In this document: one piece after another, positions 57,095-64,000 of the stretch
Position numbering within the stretch: the first letter of the stretch is position 1
Layout: every line of letters starts with the position of its first letter
DNA from: JANXPZ01 sp033853925
GTDB taxonomy: Bacteria > Eisenbacteria > RBG-16-71-46
NCBI GenBank assembly: GCA_033853925.1
Contig: JAWOLC010000076.1
Span: forward strand, 1 to 64,000
Length of the DNA stretch: 64,000 nucleotides
Reading direction: 5' to 3'
Made by a program: the position numbers and the translations under genes
The notes under the pieces: model-generated
The model's database searches: none
The model's input: the letters and a program-made list of their open reading frames with translations, nothing else
Told to the model about the DNA's origin: nothing

Positions 57095-58153
57095 ATGCCG
57101 TCCATCCGCACGGAAGACGTCCTGAAGGCCCTGAGCACGGTTCACGACCCGGACCTGGGCCGCGACCTCGTCACCCTGGGGATGATCGAGGACCTGGCCG
57201 TGCGAGACGGACAGGTGTCGCTCACGCTGGTGCTCACGACCGCCGCGTGCCCGCTGAAGGGCGCGCTCGAGGACGACGTGCGGCGGGCGGTGCTGGGCGT
57301 CCCCGGAGTGCGCGAGCTGAAGCTGAGCACGACCTCGCGGGTGCGCAAGCCGAAGGATCCCACCGCCGACCGGCGCGCCCTGCCCGGAGTGGCGCACATC
57401 ATCGCCGTGGGCGCGGGCAAGGGAGGCGTGGGCAAGTCCACGGTGGCGGCGAACCTGGCGATCGCCCTGGCCTTCACCGGCGCCAAGGTGGGGCTCCTGG
57501 ACGGGGACATCTACGGCCCGAACCTGCCGCGCATGCTGGGCGCTTCCCGCCAGCCCTCGCAGCGCGACAACAAGATCCTCCCGATCGATGCCTACGGCAT
57601 GAAGTTCATCTCGATGGGCCTGCTGGTTCCGCAGGGCGAGGCCGTGGTCTGGCGGGGGCCCATGCTGCACGGGGCGGTCAAGAGCTTCCTGCACGACGTG
57701 GACTGGGGCGACCTGGACTACCTGCTCGTGGACCTGCCGCCCGGCACCGGCGACGTGCAGCTCTCGCTCGTCCAGCAGACCTTCGTCGAGGGCGCCATCG
57801 TCGTGACCACGCCTTCGGTGGTGGCCCTCGAGGACGCGGTGAAGGCCGTGGACGCCTTCATCAAGCTCCAGGTGCCGGTGCTCGGCATGATCGAGAACAT
57901 GAGCTACTTCGTCTGCCCCAACTGCCAGACGCGCCACGCGATCTTCGACACCGGGCGCACGGAGGAGCGGGCCCTGGCCCTGGGCGTGCCCTACCTGGGC
58001 GCCGTTCCCCTGCACGCCGACGTGCGCCGGGGCGGCGACGAGGGGCGGCCGGTGGTGGCCGCGGACCCCGGCAGCGAGTACGCTCGGGTGCTGCGCGAGA
58101 TCGCGGGCCGGCTGGCCCAGCGCGTCTCGATCCAGGCGTACCGCACGGGATAG
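57095..58153 (+). CDS. mrp: Iron-sulfur carrier ATPase Mrp (ApbC)
   Basis: 352 residues from ATG 57095. The N-terminal MIP18/DUF59 domain (about 1-85) has VHDPDLGRDLVTLGMI. The deviant Walker A is GKGGVGKS at 108-115, followed by DGDIYGPNLPRML. The cluster-binding pair is Cys274-x2-Cys277 in VCPNC. It loads Fe-S clusters on apoproteins. A cysteine desulfurase gene follows 6 bases later. Confidence 0.94.
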   Translation: MPSIRTEDVLKALSTVHDPDLGRDLVTLGMIEDLAVRDGQVSLTLVLTTAACPLKGALEDDVRRAVLGVPGVRELKLSTTSRVRKPKDPTADRRALPGVAHIIAVGAGKGGVGKSTVAANLAIALAFTGAKVGLLDGDIYGPNLPRMLGASRQPSQRDNKILPIDAYGMKFISMGLLVPQGEAVVWRGPMLHGAVKSFLHDVDWGDLDYLLVDLPPGTGDVQLSLVQQTFVEGAIVVTTPSVVALEDAVKAVDAFIKLQVPVLGMIENMSYFVCPNCQTRHAIFDTGRTEERALALGVPYLGAVPLHADVRRGGDEGRPVVAADPGSEYARVLREIAGRLAQRVSIQAYRTG

Positions 58154-58159
58154 AGAGCC

Positions 58160-59377
58160 ATGCGCGAGGTCTACGCCGATCACGCCTCGACCACCCGGGT
58201 GGCCCCCGAGGTGCTCGCGGCCATGCAGCCCTTCTTCGGCTCGGCCTTCGGCAACGCCTCGTCGGTCCATCGCCGGGGCGAGGCCGCGCGCGAGGCGGTG
58301 GAGGAGGCGCGGGCGCGGGTGGCCGATCTGCTCGGGGCCCTGCCCGAGGAGATCGTCTTCACGGCCTCCGGCTCGGAGGCCAACAACCTGGCGCTGAAGG
58401 GGGCCCTGTTCGCCGCGGCGCAGGGCTCGGCCGCCGGCGTGCGGGGCGCGGCGCGGCGCCGGCTGGTGGTCTCGGGGATCGAGCACCCGTCCGTGCTCGA
58501 GACGGCTCGCCACCTGGAGTCGCGCGGGTTCCCGCTCACCGTCGTCCCGCCGGGGCCGGACGGCGTCGTGGATCCCGGCCGGCTCGGCGAGGCCCTGGGC
58601 GAGGACGTGGCCCTGGTGTCGGTGATGTGGGTGAACAACGAGGTGGGCACGATCCAGCCGGTGCGCGAGATCGCGGCGGCGGCTCACGCGGCCGGCGCCC
58701 TGATGCACTGCGACGCGGTGCAGGCCGCGGGCAAGCTGCCGATCGCCGTCCGCGAGGCGGAGGCGGACCTCCTGAGCCTGGCCGCGCACAAGCTGGGCGG
58801 TCCCCCGGGCGCGGCGGCGCTCTTCGTGCGGCGCCGCGTGAGGCTCGTGCCGCTGCTGCACGGCGGGCACCAGGAGCGCTCGCGGCGCGCCGGGACCGAG
58901 AACCTGCCGGCCCTCGTGGGCCTGGGACTCGCCGCCGAGCGCGCCGGGCGGCGGCTCGCGAGCGGAGAGCCGCAGCGGCTCGCGGCGCTCGGCGAGCGGC
59001 TGCGGATCGGCTTGCTCGCGGCCTGCCCCGGCGCGCGGCTCAACGGCCACGTCGAGCGGCGGGTCGCGACCATCGTGAACCTGTGCTTCCCGGGGGTGGA
59101 CGGGGAGGCGGTGCTCCACGAGCTGGACCGGCAAGGCATCTCGGTCTCGACCGGCTCGGCTTGCAGCGCCGCGGACCCGGGGCCCTCGCACGTGCTCTCG
59201 GCCATGGGCCTCTCCGCCGCGGACGCGCACGCCAGCGTGCGCTTCTCGCTGGGCGAGGGGAACGACGAGGCCGACGTCGACTGGCTCCTGGAGGCCACGC
59301 CGACCGCCGTGTCCCGCCTGCGGGCGCTGCAGCCCGCGCCGGGGGACGAGCGGTCGGCGGTGCGCCGCAGCGCTTAG
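58160..59377 (+). CDS. Cysteine desulfurase (NifS/IscS family)
   Basis: 405 residues. Provides sulfur from cysteine with PLP. PLP Lys211 sits in AAHKLGGPPG and catalytic Cys335 in STGSACSA. YADHASTTRVAPEV and GSEANNLALKG are family hallmarks. With Mrp it makes a small Fe-S assembly pair; no scaffold gene is next to it. Confidence 0.92.
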   Translation: MREVYADHASTTRVAPEVLAAMQPFFGSAFGNASSVHRRGEAAREAVEEARARVADLLGALPEEIVFTASGSEANNLALKGALFAAAQGSAAGVRGAARRRLVVSGIEHPSVLETARHLESRGFPLTVVPPGPDGVVDPGRLGEALGEDVALVSVMWVNNEVGTIQPVREIAAAAHAAGALMHCDAVQAAGKLPIAVREAEADLLSLAAHKLGGPPGAAALFVRRRVRLVPLLHGGHQERSRRAGTENLPALVGLGLAAERAGRRLASGEPQRLAALGERLRIGLLAACPGARLNGHVERRVATIVNLCFPGVDGEAVLHELDRQGISVSTGSACSAADPGPSHVLSAMGLSAADAHASVRFSLGEGNDEADVDWLLEATPTAVSRLRALQPAPGDERSAVRRSA

Positions 59378-59393
59378 GGGAGGGAGACGGACC

Positions 59394-60308
59394 ATGAATC
59401 GAGACGAGCAGTTCCGCCTGAAGGTGGGGCTGGCCGAGATGCTCAAGGGCGGGGTGATCATGGACGTCATGACCGCGGACCAGGCCCGCATCGCCGAGGA
59501 GGCGGGAGCCTGCGCGGTGATGGCCCTCGAGCGCATCCCCGCGCGCATTCGCCGCGAGGGCGGCGTCGCGCGCATGTCGGATCCCCAGCTCATCAAGGAG
59601 ATCGAGAAGAGCGTCTCGATCCCGGTCATGGCGAAGGTGCGCATCGGACACATCGCCGAGGCGCAGATCCTCGAGGCCCTGGGCGTGGACTTCATCGACG
59701 AGAGCGAGGTCCTCACCCCGGCGGACGAGGAGAACCACATCGACAAGCACGCGTTCAAGGTGCCGTTCGTGTGCGGCTGCCGCGACCTGGGCGAGGCGCT
59801 GCGCCGCGTCGGCGAGGGCGCGGCGATGATCCGGACCAAGGGCGAGGCGGGCACGGGGAACATCGTCGAGGCCGTGCGCCACATGCGGGCCGTGATGAAG
59901 GAGATCCGGCGGCTGCAGGGGCTGCGCGACGACGAGCTGATGGCCGCGGCCAAGCAGCTCGGGGCGCCCTACGAGATCGTCCAGCAGGTGAAGGAGCTGG
60001 GGAAGCTCCCGGTGCCGAACTTCGCCGCGGGCGGAGTGGCCACGCCGGCCGACGCCTCGCTCATGATGCAGCTCGGAGCGGAGTCGGTGTTCGTGGGCTC
60101 GGGGATCTTCGAGGTCGGGCTCGACCTGAAGCCCGAGGAGCAGCGCCACGAGCAGCTCCGCATGGCGCGGGCCATCGTCCAGGCGGTGGCGAACTACGAC
60201 AAGCCCGAGCTGCTGGCGCAGCTCTCGGAGGGACTGCCCAAGGCCATGAAGGGGATCTCGCTGGAGGCGATCCCGGCCGAGGAGCAGCTCGCCAAGCGGG
60301 GCTGGTAG
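59394..60308 (+). CDS. pdxS: Pyridoxal 5'-phosphate synthase subunit PdxS
   Basis: 304 residues from ATG 59394, with AGGGAGA upstream. The sequence LKVGLAEMLKGGVIMDV, MAKVRIGH and TKGEAGTGNIVEA is typical. It builds PLP from ribose 5-phosphate, glyceraldehyde 3-phosphate and ammonia. PdxT follows after 4 bases. PLP is the cofactor of the desulfurase just upstream. Confidence 0.97.
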   Translation: MNRDEQFRLKVGLAEMLKGGVIMDVMTADQARIAEEAGACAVMALERIPARIRREGGVARMSDPQLIKEIEKSVSIPVMAKVRIGHIAEAQILEALGVDFIDESEVLTPADEENHIDKHAFKVPFVCGCRDLGEALRRVGEGAAMIRTKGEAGTGNIVEAVRHMRAVMKEIRRLQGLRDDELMAAAKQLGAPYEIVQQVKELGKLPVPNFAAGGVATPADASLMMQLGAESVFVGSGIFEVGLDLKPEEQRHEQLRMARAIVQAVANYDKPELLAQLSEGLPKAMKGISLEAIPAEEQLAKRGW

Positions 60309-60312
60309 GCGG

Positions 60313-60942
60313 GTGACGCGTCCACGAGTCGGCGTGCTGAGCCTGCAAGGTGACTTCGCTCGGCATCGCGCGGTGCTCGCCCGCGCCGGCGCGGAAGCGG
60401 TGCGCGTGTCGCTGCCGGAGCATCTGGAAGAGGTCGAGGCGCTCGTGATTCCGGGAGGCGAGTCCACGACGATGCTGCGTCTGCTCGAGACCACGGGGCT
60501 GCGCGGTCCCGTCGAGAGGTTCGTGCGGGAGCGCGCCGTGCTCGGGACGTGCGCCGGCCTGATCCTGCTGGCGCGGGAGGCGGGGGAGCTGCCCGCGCCG
60601 CCTCTGGGGGCGCTGGACGTGACCATCGAGCGGAACGCCTACGGGCGCCAGATCGACTCGTTCAGCGCGCCGGTCGAGGCGCCGGCCCTCGGGGCCCCCT
60701 TCGACGGCGTGTTCATCCGCGCCCCTCGCATCCGCCGGCTGGGTCCGGGCGTGGAGGTCGTCGCCCGGGCGGCCGACGGCGAGCCGGTGGGCGTGCGGGC
60801 GGGGCGGGTGGCGGGCCTGGCCTTCCATCCCGAGCTGACGGCGGACGCCCGCTTCCATCGCTGGTTCCTGAGCGAGGTGGCCGGTCTCGCCGCGCCGGAG
60901 GCGGCGAAGCCCGCGCGCCCCGGGGCCGGAGGACGCCCGTGA
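60313..60942 (+). CDS. pdxT: Pyridoxal 5'-phosphate synthase glutaminase subunit PdxT
   Basis: 209 residues from GTG 60313. Gives ammonia to PdxS. GVLSLQGDF, IPGGEST and nucleophile Cys80 in LGTCAGL are present, with His-Glu in FHPELT. The C-terminal 15 residues are Pro/Gly-rich. It overlaps nrnA as GTGA. Confidence 0.94.
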   Translation: MTRPRVGVLSLQGDFARHRAVLARAGAEAVRVSLPEHLEEVEALVIPGGESTTMLRLLETTGLRGPVERFVRERAVLGTCAGLILLAREAGELPAPPLGALDVTIERNAYGRQIDSFSAPVEAPALGAPFDGVFIRAPRIRRLGPGVEVVARAADGEPVGVRAGRVAGLAFHPELTADARFHRWFLSEVAGLAAPEAAKPARPGAGGRP

Positions 60943-61964
60943 GCGGCGCGAGCCCGGAGCGCCGGGCGTTCCACGAGTTCGTCGCTCGGCACCAGGTCTT
61001 CCTGCTCACGAGCCACGTGAACCCGGACGGCGACAGCCTGGGCAGCGAGGTGGCCATGGCGCGCTGGCTGCGCTCGCGGGGCAAGCAGGCCCGGGTGCTG
61101 AACGACTCCCCCGTGCCGGACGCGTTCGGCTTCCTGCAGAGGCACGATCCCCTCGAGGCGTTCGAGCCGGAGCTGGCGGAGCGCCTCTTCGCGGCCGCGG
61201 ACGCCCTGATCGTGCTCGACGTCAGCGCCCGCCAGCGGCTGGGCCGCCTGGATCCCCTGCTGGATCGCCACCGCCTGGCCGTCGCGGTCGTGGACCACCA
61301 TGTCTCGCACGCGGACGGGTTCGGCGAGGTGAACGTCATCGAGCCCGAGGCCTCGGCCACCGGGGAGATCGTCTACGACCTCATCCGCGAGTCGGGGGCC
61401 GAGCTGGACGCCGCGCTCGCCGAGGCGCTCTACGTCGCCCTGATGACCGACACGGGCTCGTTCCGCTACTCGAACACGGACAGCCCGGCCCATCGCATGG
61501 CCGCCGACCTGCTGGGGCACGGCCTGGATCCGGAGCGCATCCACGCCCAGGTCCACTCGCACGCCTCGGCCGCCCGCCTGCGCTTCTTCGGCGAGGTGCT
61601 CTCGGCCCTGGAGCTGGCGGAGGACGGGCGCGTCGTGGTGCTGGAGGCCGGGCCCGAGCAGTTCCTGCGGCACGGGCTCGCGGGCTCGGACACCGAGGGC
61701 CTGGTGGACATGCCGCGGAGCATCGCCGGGGTCGAGGCCGTGGCGCTCTTCTCGGAAGCCGAGCCGGGCAAGGTGAAGGTGAGCCTGCGCTCGACGGGCC
61801 GGATCGTGGTGGACCGGCTCGCCACGCGCCTGGGCGGCGGCGGTCACCCCCACGCCGCGGGGGCGTCGCTCGCAGGCACGCGCGAGCAGGCGCGCGCGCT
61901 GGTGCTGCCCGAGCTGGGGAGGCTCGTCGCGGCGCTCGAGCCCGTCGAGGAGCCCCACCCGTGA
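60939..61964 (+). CDS. nrnA: NrnA-like DHH phosphoesterase (oligoribonuclease/pAp phosphatase)
   Basis: 341 residues from GTG 60939. DHH motifs: SHVNPDGDSLGSE, VVDHHVSH and MTDTGSFRYSN. The DHHA1 domain ends in RLGGGGHPHAAGAS. These enzymes degrade nanoRNA and 3'-phosphoadenosine 5'-phosphate. It overlaps the next gene as GTGA. Confidence 0.9.
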   Translation: MSGASPERRAFHEFVARHQVFLLTSHVNPDGDSLGSEVAMARWLRSRGKQARVLNDSPVPDAFGFLQRHDPLEAFEPELAERLFAAADALIVLDVSARQRLGRLDPLLDRHRLAVAVVDHHVSHADGFGEVNVIEPEASATGEIVYDLIRESGAELDAALAEALYVALMTDTGSFRYSNTDSPAHRMAADLLGHGLDPERIHAQVHSHASAARLRFFGEVLSALELAEDGRVVVLEAGPEQFLRHGLAGSDTEGLVDMPRSIAGVEAVALFSEAEPGKVKVSLRSTGRIVVDRLATRLGGGGHPHAAGASLAGTREQARALVLPELGRLVAALEPVEEPHP

Positions 61965-62629
61965 GCGCCGTCTCGGCCACGGCCATGGCCACCGTCGAGG
62001 TCGCGGCGCAGGGGCTCGAGCACTTCTACTCGGGTCGGCGCGGGCTCTCGGCCGTCAGCTTCACCCTGAGCGCCCCGGGCGTCGCGGCGGTGACGGGGCC
62101 GAACGGCTCGGGGAAGAGCACGCTGCTGCGGCTGCTGGCGGGGCTGCTCCGGCCCACCGGGGGACGCTCGACCCTGACCGTGGACGGCCGGGTCGTGGCC
62201 CCCGCGGGGCGTGGCGCGCTCCTCGGCTTCGTCTCGCCGGAGCTGGCCTTCTACGACGAGTTGAGCAGCCTCGAGAACCTGACCTTCGCGGCCGAGGCGC
62301 GGGGCGCGCGGGAGCCCGAGGGGCTGGCCCGGGCCGCGCTCGAGCGCGTGGACCTGGGCGAGCGGAGCCGTGACCGCGTGGCGGCGCTGTCCTCGGGGAT
62401 GAAGCAGCGGCTGCGCCTGGCCTTCGCCCTCCTGCACCGCCCGCCGCTCCTCCTCCTGGACGAGCCGGGGAGCCACCTGGACGACGAGGGCCGGAGGCTC
62501 GTGGAGCGGATCGTGGGCGAGCAGTCCCGCAGCGGGCTGGTCGTCATCGCCACCAACGACGAACGGGAGTGGAAGCTTGCCGCCGAGCGGATCGAGCTCC
62601 GTGGCCGCGGTCTGGGCCATATTGCGTAA
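61961..62629 (+). CDS. ccmA: ABC transporter ATP-binding protein, CcmA-like
   Basis: 222 residues from GTG 61961 (ATG 61985 is an alternative). Walker A GPNGSGKST, signature LSSGMKQRLRLAFAL and Walker B LLLLDEP are complete. Position before ccmB and ccmC makes it the ATPase of the haem-handling CcmABC complex. Confidence 0.85.
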   Translation: MSAVSATAMATVEVAAQGLEHFYSGRRGLSAVSFTLSAPGVAAVTGPNGSGKSTLLRLLAGLLRPTGGRSTLTVDGRVVAPAGRGALLGFVSPELAFYDELSSLENLTFAAEARGAREPEGLARAALERVDLGERSRDRVAALSSGMKQRLRLAFALLHRPPLLLLDEPGSHLDDEGRRLVERIVGEQSRSGLVVIATNDEREWKLAAERIELRGRGLGHIA

Positions 62630-63251
62630 GGAGTGTCGCAGCGAATGGCGCACCCGCTACGGCATCAACGCCGCGCTGCTCTTCGCCGTGGCCACGCTCA
62701 CGGCGGTGAGCTTCGCCGTGGGCCGACTCCCCGATCGCACGGACCTGCTGGCGGCGCTGCTCTGGGTGGTGCTGCTCTTCGCGGCGCTGGCGTCGCTCGC
62801 CCACACCTTCGTGCGCGAGGTGGAGGGGCACACGCTCACCTTCCTGCGGCTCGTGGCCTCGCCGGCGGCCATCGGGATCGGCAAGCTCCTCTTCAACCTC
62901 CTCTTCCTGGCCGTGCTCGAGCTGGTGACGGTGCCACTGTACCTCGTCCTGATGGGCGGGCCGCCGCCTCGCTGGGGCCCGTTCCTGCTCGTCCTGGGGC
63001 TCGGCAGCCTGGCGCTGGCCACCACCACCACGCTCGTGGGCGCCGTGGTCTCGCAGGCGCGCGGGCGGGGAGCGCTGTTCGCCGCGGTGTCGCTGCCCCT
63101 CCTGATGGTGGTGCTGGCGGCGGGCGTGAGCGGTCTCCGCGCGCAGTGGGAGGGGAATCCCGCGGGGCCGGAGGCGCGGGTCCTGCTCGCCTACGTGGCC
63201 ACGGTGCTGGGCGCGAGCCTGCTGCTCTACGATCACCTGTGGGAGGACTGA
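62601..63251 (+). CDS. ccmB: Cytochrome c maturation membrane protein CcmB
   Basis: 216 residues from GTG 62601, with six hydrophobic segments. The opening ILRKECRSEWRTRYGINAALLFA is characteristic of CcmB. A TTG at 62577 after GGGAGTGGAAG would give 224 residues and is also possible. It overlaps ccmA; ccmC begins one base after it. Confidence 0.87.
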   Translation: MAAVWAILRKECRSEWRTRYGINAALLFAVATLTAVSFAVGRLPDRTDLLAALLWVVLLFAALASLAHTFVREVEGHTLTFLRLVASPAAIGIGKLLFNLLFLAVLELVTVPLYLVLMGGPPPRWGPFLLVLGLGSLALATTTTLVGAVVSQARGRGALFAAVSLPLLMVVLAAGVSGLRAQWEGNPAGPEARVLLAYVATVLGASLLLYDHLWED

Positions 63252-63252
63252 C

Positions 63253-63927
63253 GTGGCGCTGAGGCTGCTGCTCTTCCTGTGGATCGCGGCCGCGCTCCTG
63301 GCCGGCTTCCTGTGGGCGCCCCTGGCCTCGGGCCTGGGCGAGACCACGCGGGTGCTCTACTTCCACATCCCCTCGGCCTGGGTGATGGCGGTCGCCTTCA
63401 CCTGGTCGTGCGCGCACAGCGTGCTCTACCTCGCCCGCCGCAAGCTGGAGCACGACGATCAGGCCGCCGCCGCGGCCGAGCTGGGCATCCTCTTCTGCGT
63501 GGCGGCGGCGATCTCGGGGGCCCTGTGGGCCAAGGCCAAGTGGGGCGAGTACTGGAACTGGGATCCGCGCGAGACGACCATCTTCTTCCTGTTCCTCATC
63601 TACGGCGCGTACCTGGCGCTGCGCGGGGCCATCGAAGGGGAGGAGAAGCGGGCTCGGCTCGCCGCGGTTTACTCGGTCATTGCATTCGTGACCGTGCCGT
63701 TTCTTACCTTCGTGGTGCCGAGGCTGTACTCCAGCCTCCATCCGTCGCCCATCGTGCCGCAGCGAGGGGAGCAGGACAGCATCGATCCCAGGATCGCCGT
63801 ATGCTTCGTGGCCATGCTGCTGGGATTCACCGCCCTGTTCTTCTGGGTCACCTCGCTGCGGGTCCGGCTCGCGCGCCTCGAGCGGCGGCGGGAGCGGGCG
63901 GCGGCGGCGGCCGGAGGGACGGCGTGA
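63253..63927 (+). CDS. ccmC: Cytochrome c maturation haem protein CcmC
   Basis: 224 residues from GTG 63253, with GGAGGA upstream. Six membrane segments and the WWD-type motif WGEYWNWDPRETT are the haem-binding hallmarks, with YFHIPSAW and the second His region. It passes haem towards CcmE. Confidence 0.93.
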   Translation: MALRLLLFLWIAAALLAGFLWAPLASGLGETTRVLYFHIPSAWVMAVAFTWSCAHSVLYLARRKLEHDDQAAAAAELGILFCVAAAISGALWAKAKWGEYWNWDPRETTIFFLFLIYGAYLALRGAIEGEEKRARLAAVYSVIAFVTVPFLTFVVPRLYSSLHPSPIVPQRGEQDSIDPRIAVCFVAMLLGFTALFFWVTSLRVRLARLERRRERAAAAAGGTA

Positions 63928-63960
63928 TCCGTGCGCGTGCGGGGTTCGACCCCGGGGAGC

Positions 63961-64000
63961 GTGAACTCTGAACGGAAATCTCGTGGTGCTCGGCGTGGCT
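63961..64000 (+). CDS. Possible 5' end of the next ccm gene
   Basis: GTG 63961 opens a frame that stays open to the edge and reads VNSERKSRGARRG, a short basic start like that of CcmE. GGGGAG lies immediately upstream, but with only one base of spacing. A second option is a 15-codon frame (63924-63971) overlapping the ccmC stop. Only the flanking sequence can decide. Confidence 0.25.
   Translation, partial: MNSERKSRGARRG

Noticed and set aside
56954..59953. 999-codon minus-strand frame opposite mrp and the desulfurase
   Set aside because: The plus strand encodes two recognised enzymes with all active-site residues; the antisense frame is a shadow.

Overview
The window is about 64 kb of very GC-rich DNA from a Gram-negative (diderm) bacterium. 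Outer-membrane beta-barrels ending in Phe, lipoproteins, Lgt, MreBCD/RodA/PBP2, a TonB-type receptor, a PorV/PorQ-type barrel and secreted proteases with FlgD-like or T9SS-type C-terminal domains point to the FCB-like part of the tree. The combination with high GC, PrsK/PrsR and GlnRS resembles lineages such as Candidatus Eisenbacteria, but that placement is an inference; no rRNA is present to test it.

Layout, left to right. 1-6730: a fragment of an unknown gene, a peptide-type ABC substrate-binding lipoprotein, and a large secreted C25 (gingipain-family) protease with a beta-propeller and FlgD-like tail. 6984-13123: a translation cluster with glnS, gltX, tRNA-Gln(CTG) and tRNA-Glu(CTC), interrupted by a convergent GT39-like/TPR membrane protein. 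13790-20272: a CapD/WbpM-type sugar-nucleotide dehydratase, the PrsK/PrsR two-component pair (histidine kinase plus sigma54 activator) and a deoxynucleoside kinase. 20357-25417, minus strand: a four-gene pseudopilin operon (FimT/GspH-like, PilV-like, a giant PilW-like pilin fused to B-type and FG-GAP repeats, and a PilX-like protein), preceded by a good sigma54 promoter match.

25689-29710, minus: an M23 peptidase whose only plausible start is CTG, coupled to an upstream M6 protease. 30196-32609: an NlpC/P60 peptidase and an orphan outer-membrane barrel. 33597-40995: a three-gene surface module of TonB-type receptor, large secreted FlgD-tailed protein and PorV/PorQ-type barrel. 41111-44813, minus: an unknown operon of one barrel and two lipoproteins. 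45326-56779: a tightly packed run of rod-shape genes (mreBCD, mrdA, rodA), lgt, aroE, comF, a Co/Ni ECF transporter (cbiMQO) and rarA, nearly all with 4-nt start/stop overlaps. 57095-64000: mrp and a NifS/IscS desulfurase, pdxST, nrnA and cytochrome c maturation genes (ccmA, ccmB, ccmC), running off the right edge.

Housekeeping genes lie mostly on the plus strand; the minus strand carries surface and secreted functions. Promoters of the form TTGnnn-N17/18-TAnnnT are visible before several units, and strong GC-rich hairpins separate the convergent ones. No CRISPR array, rRNA, intact insertion sequence or replication origin was found.
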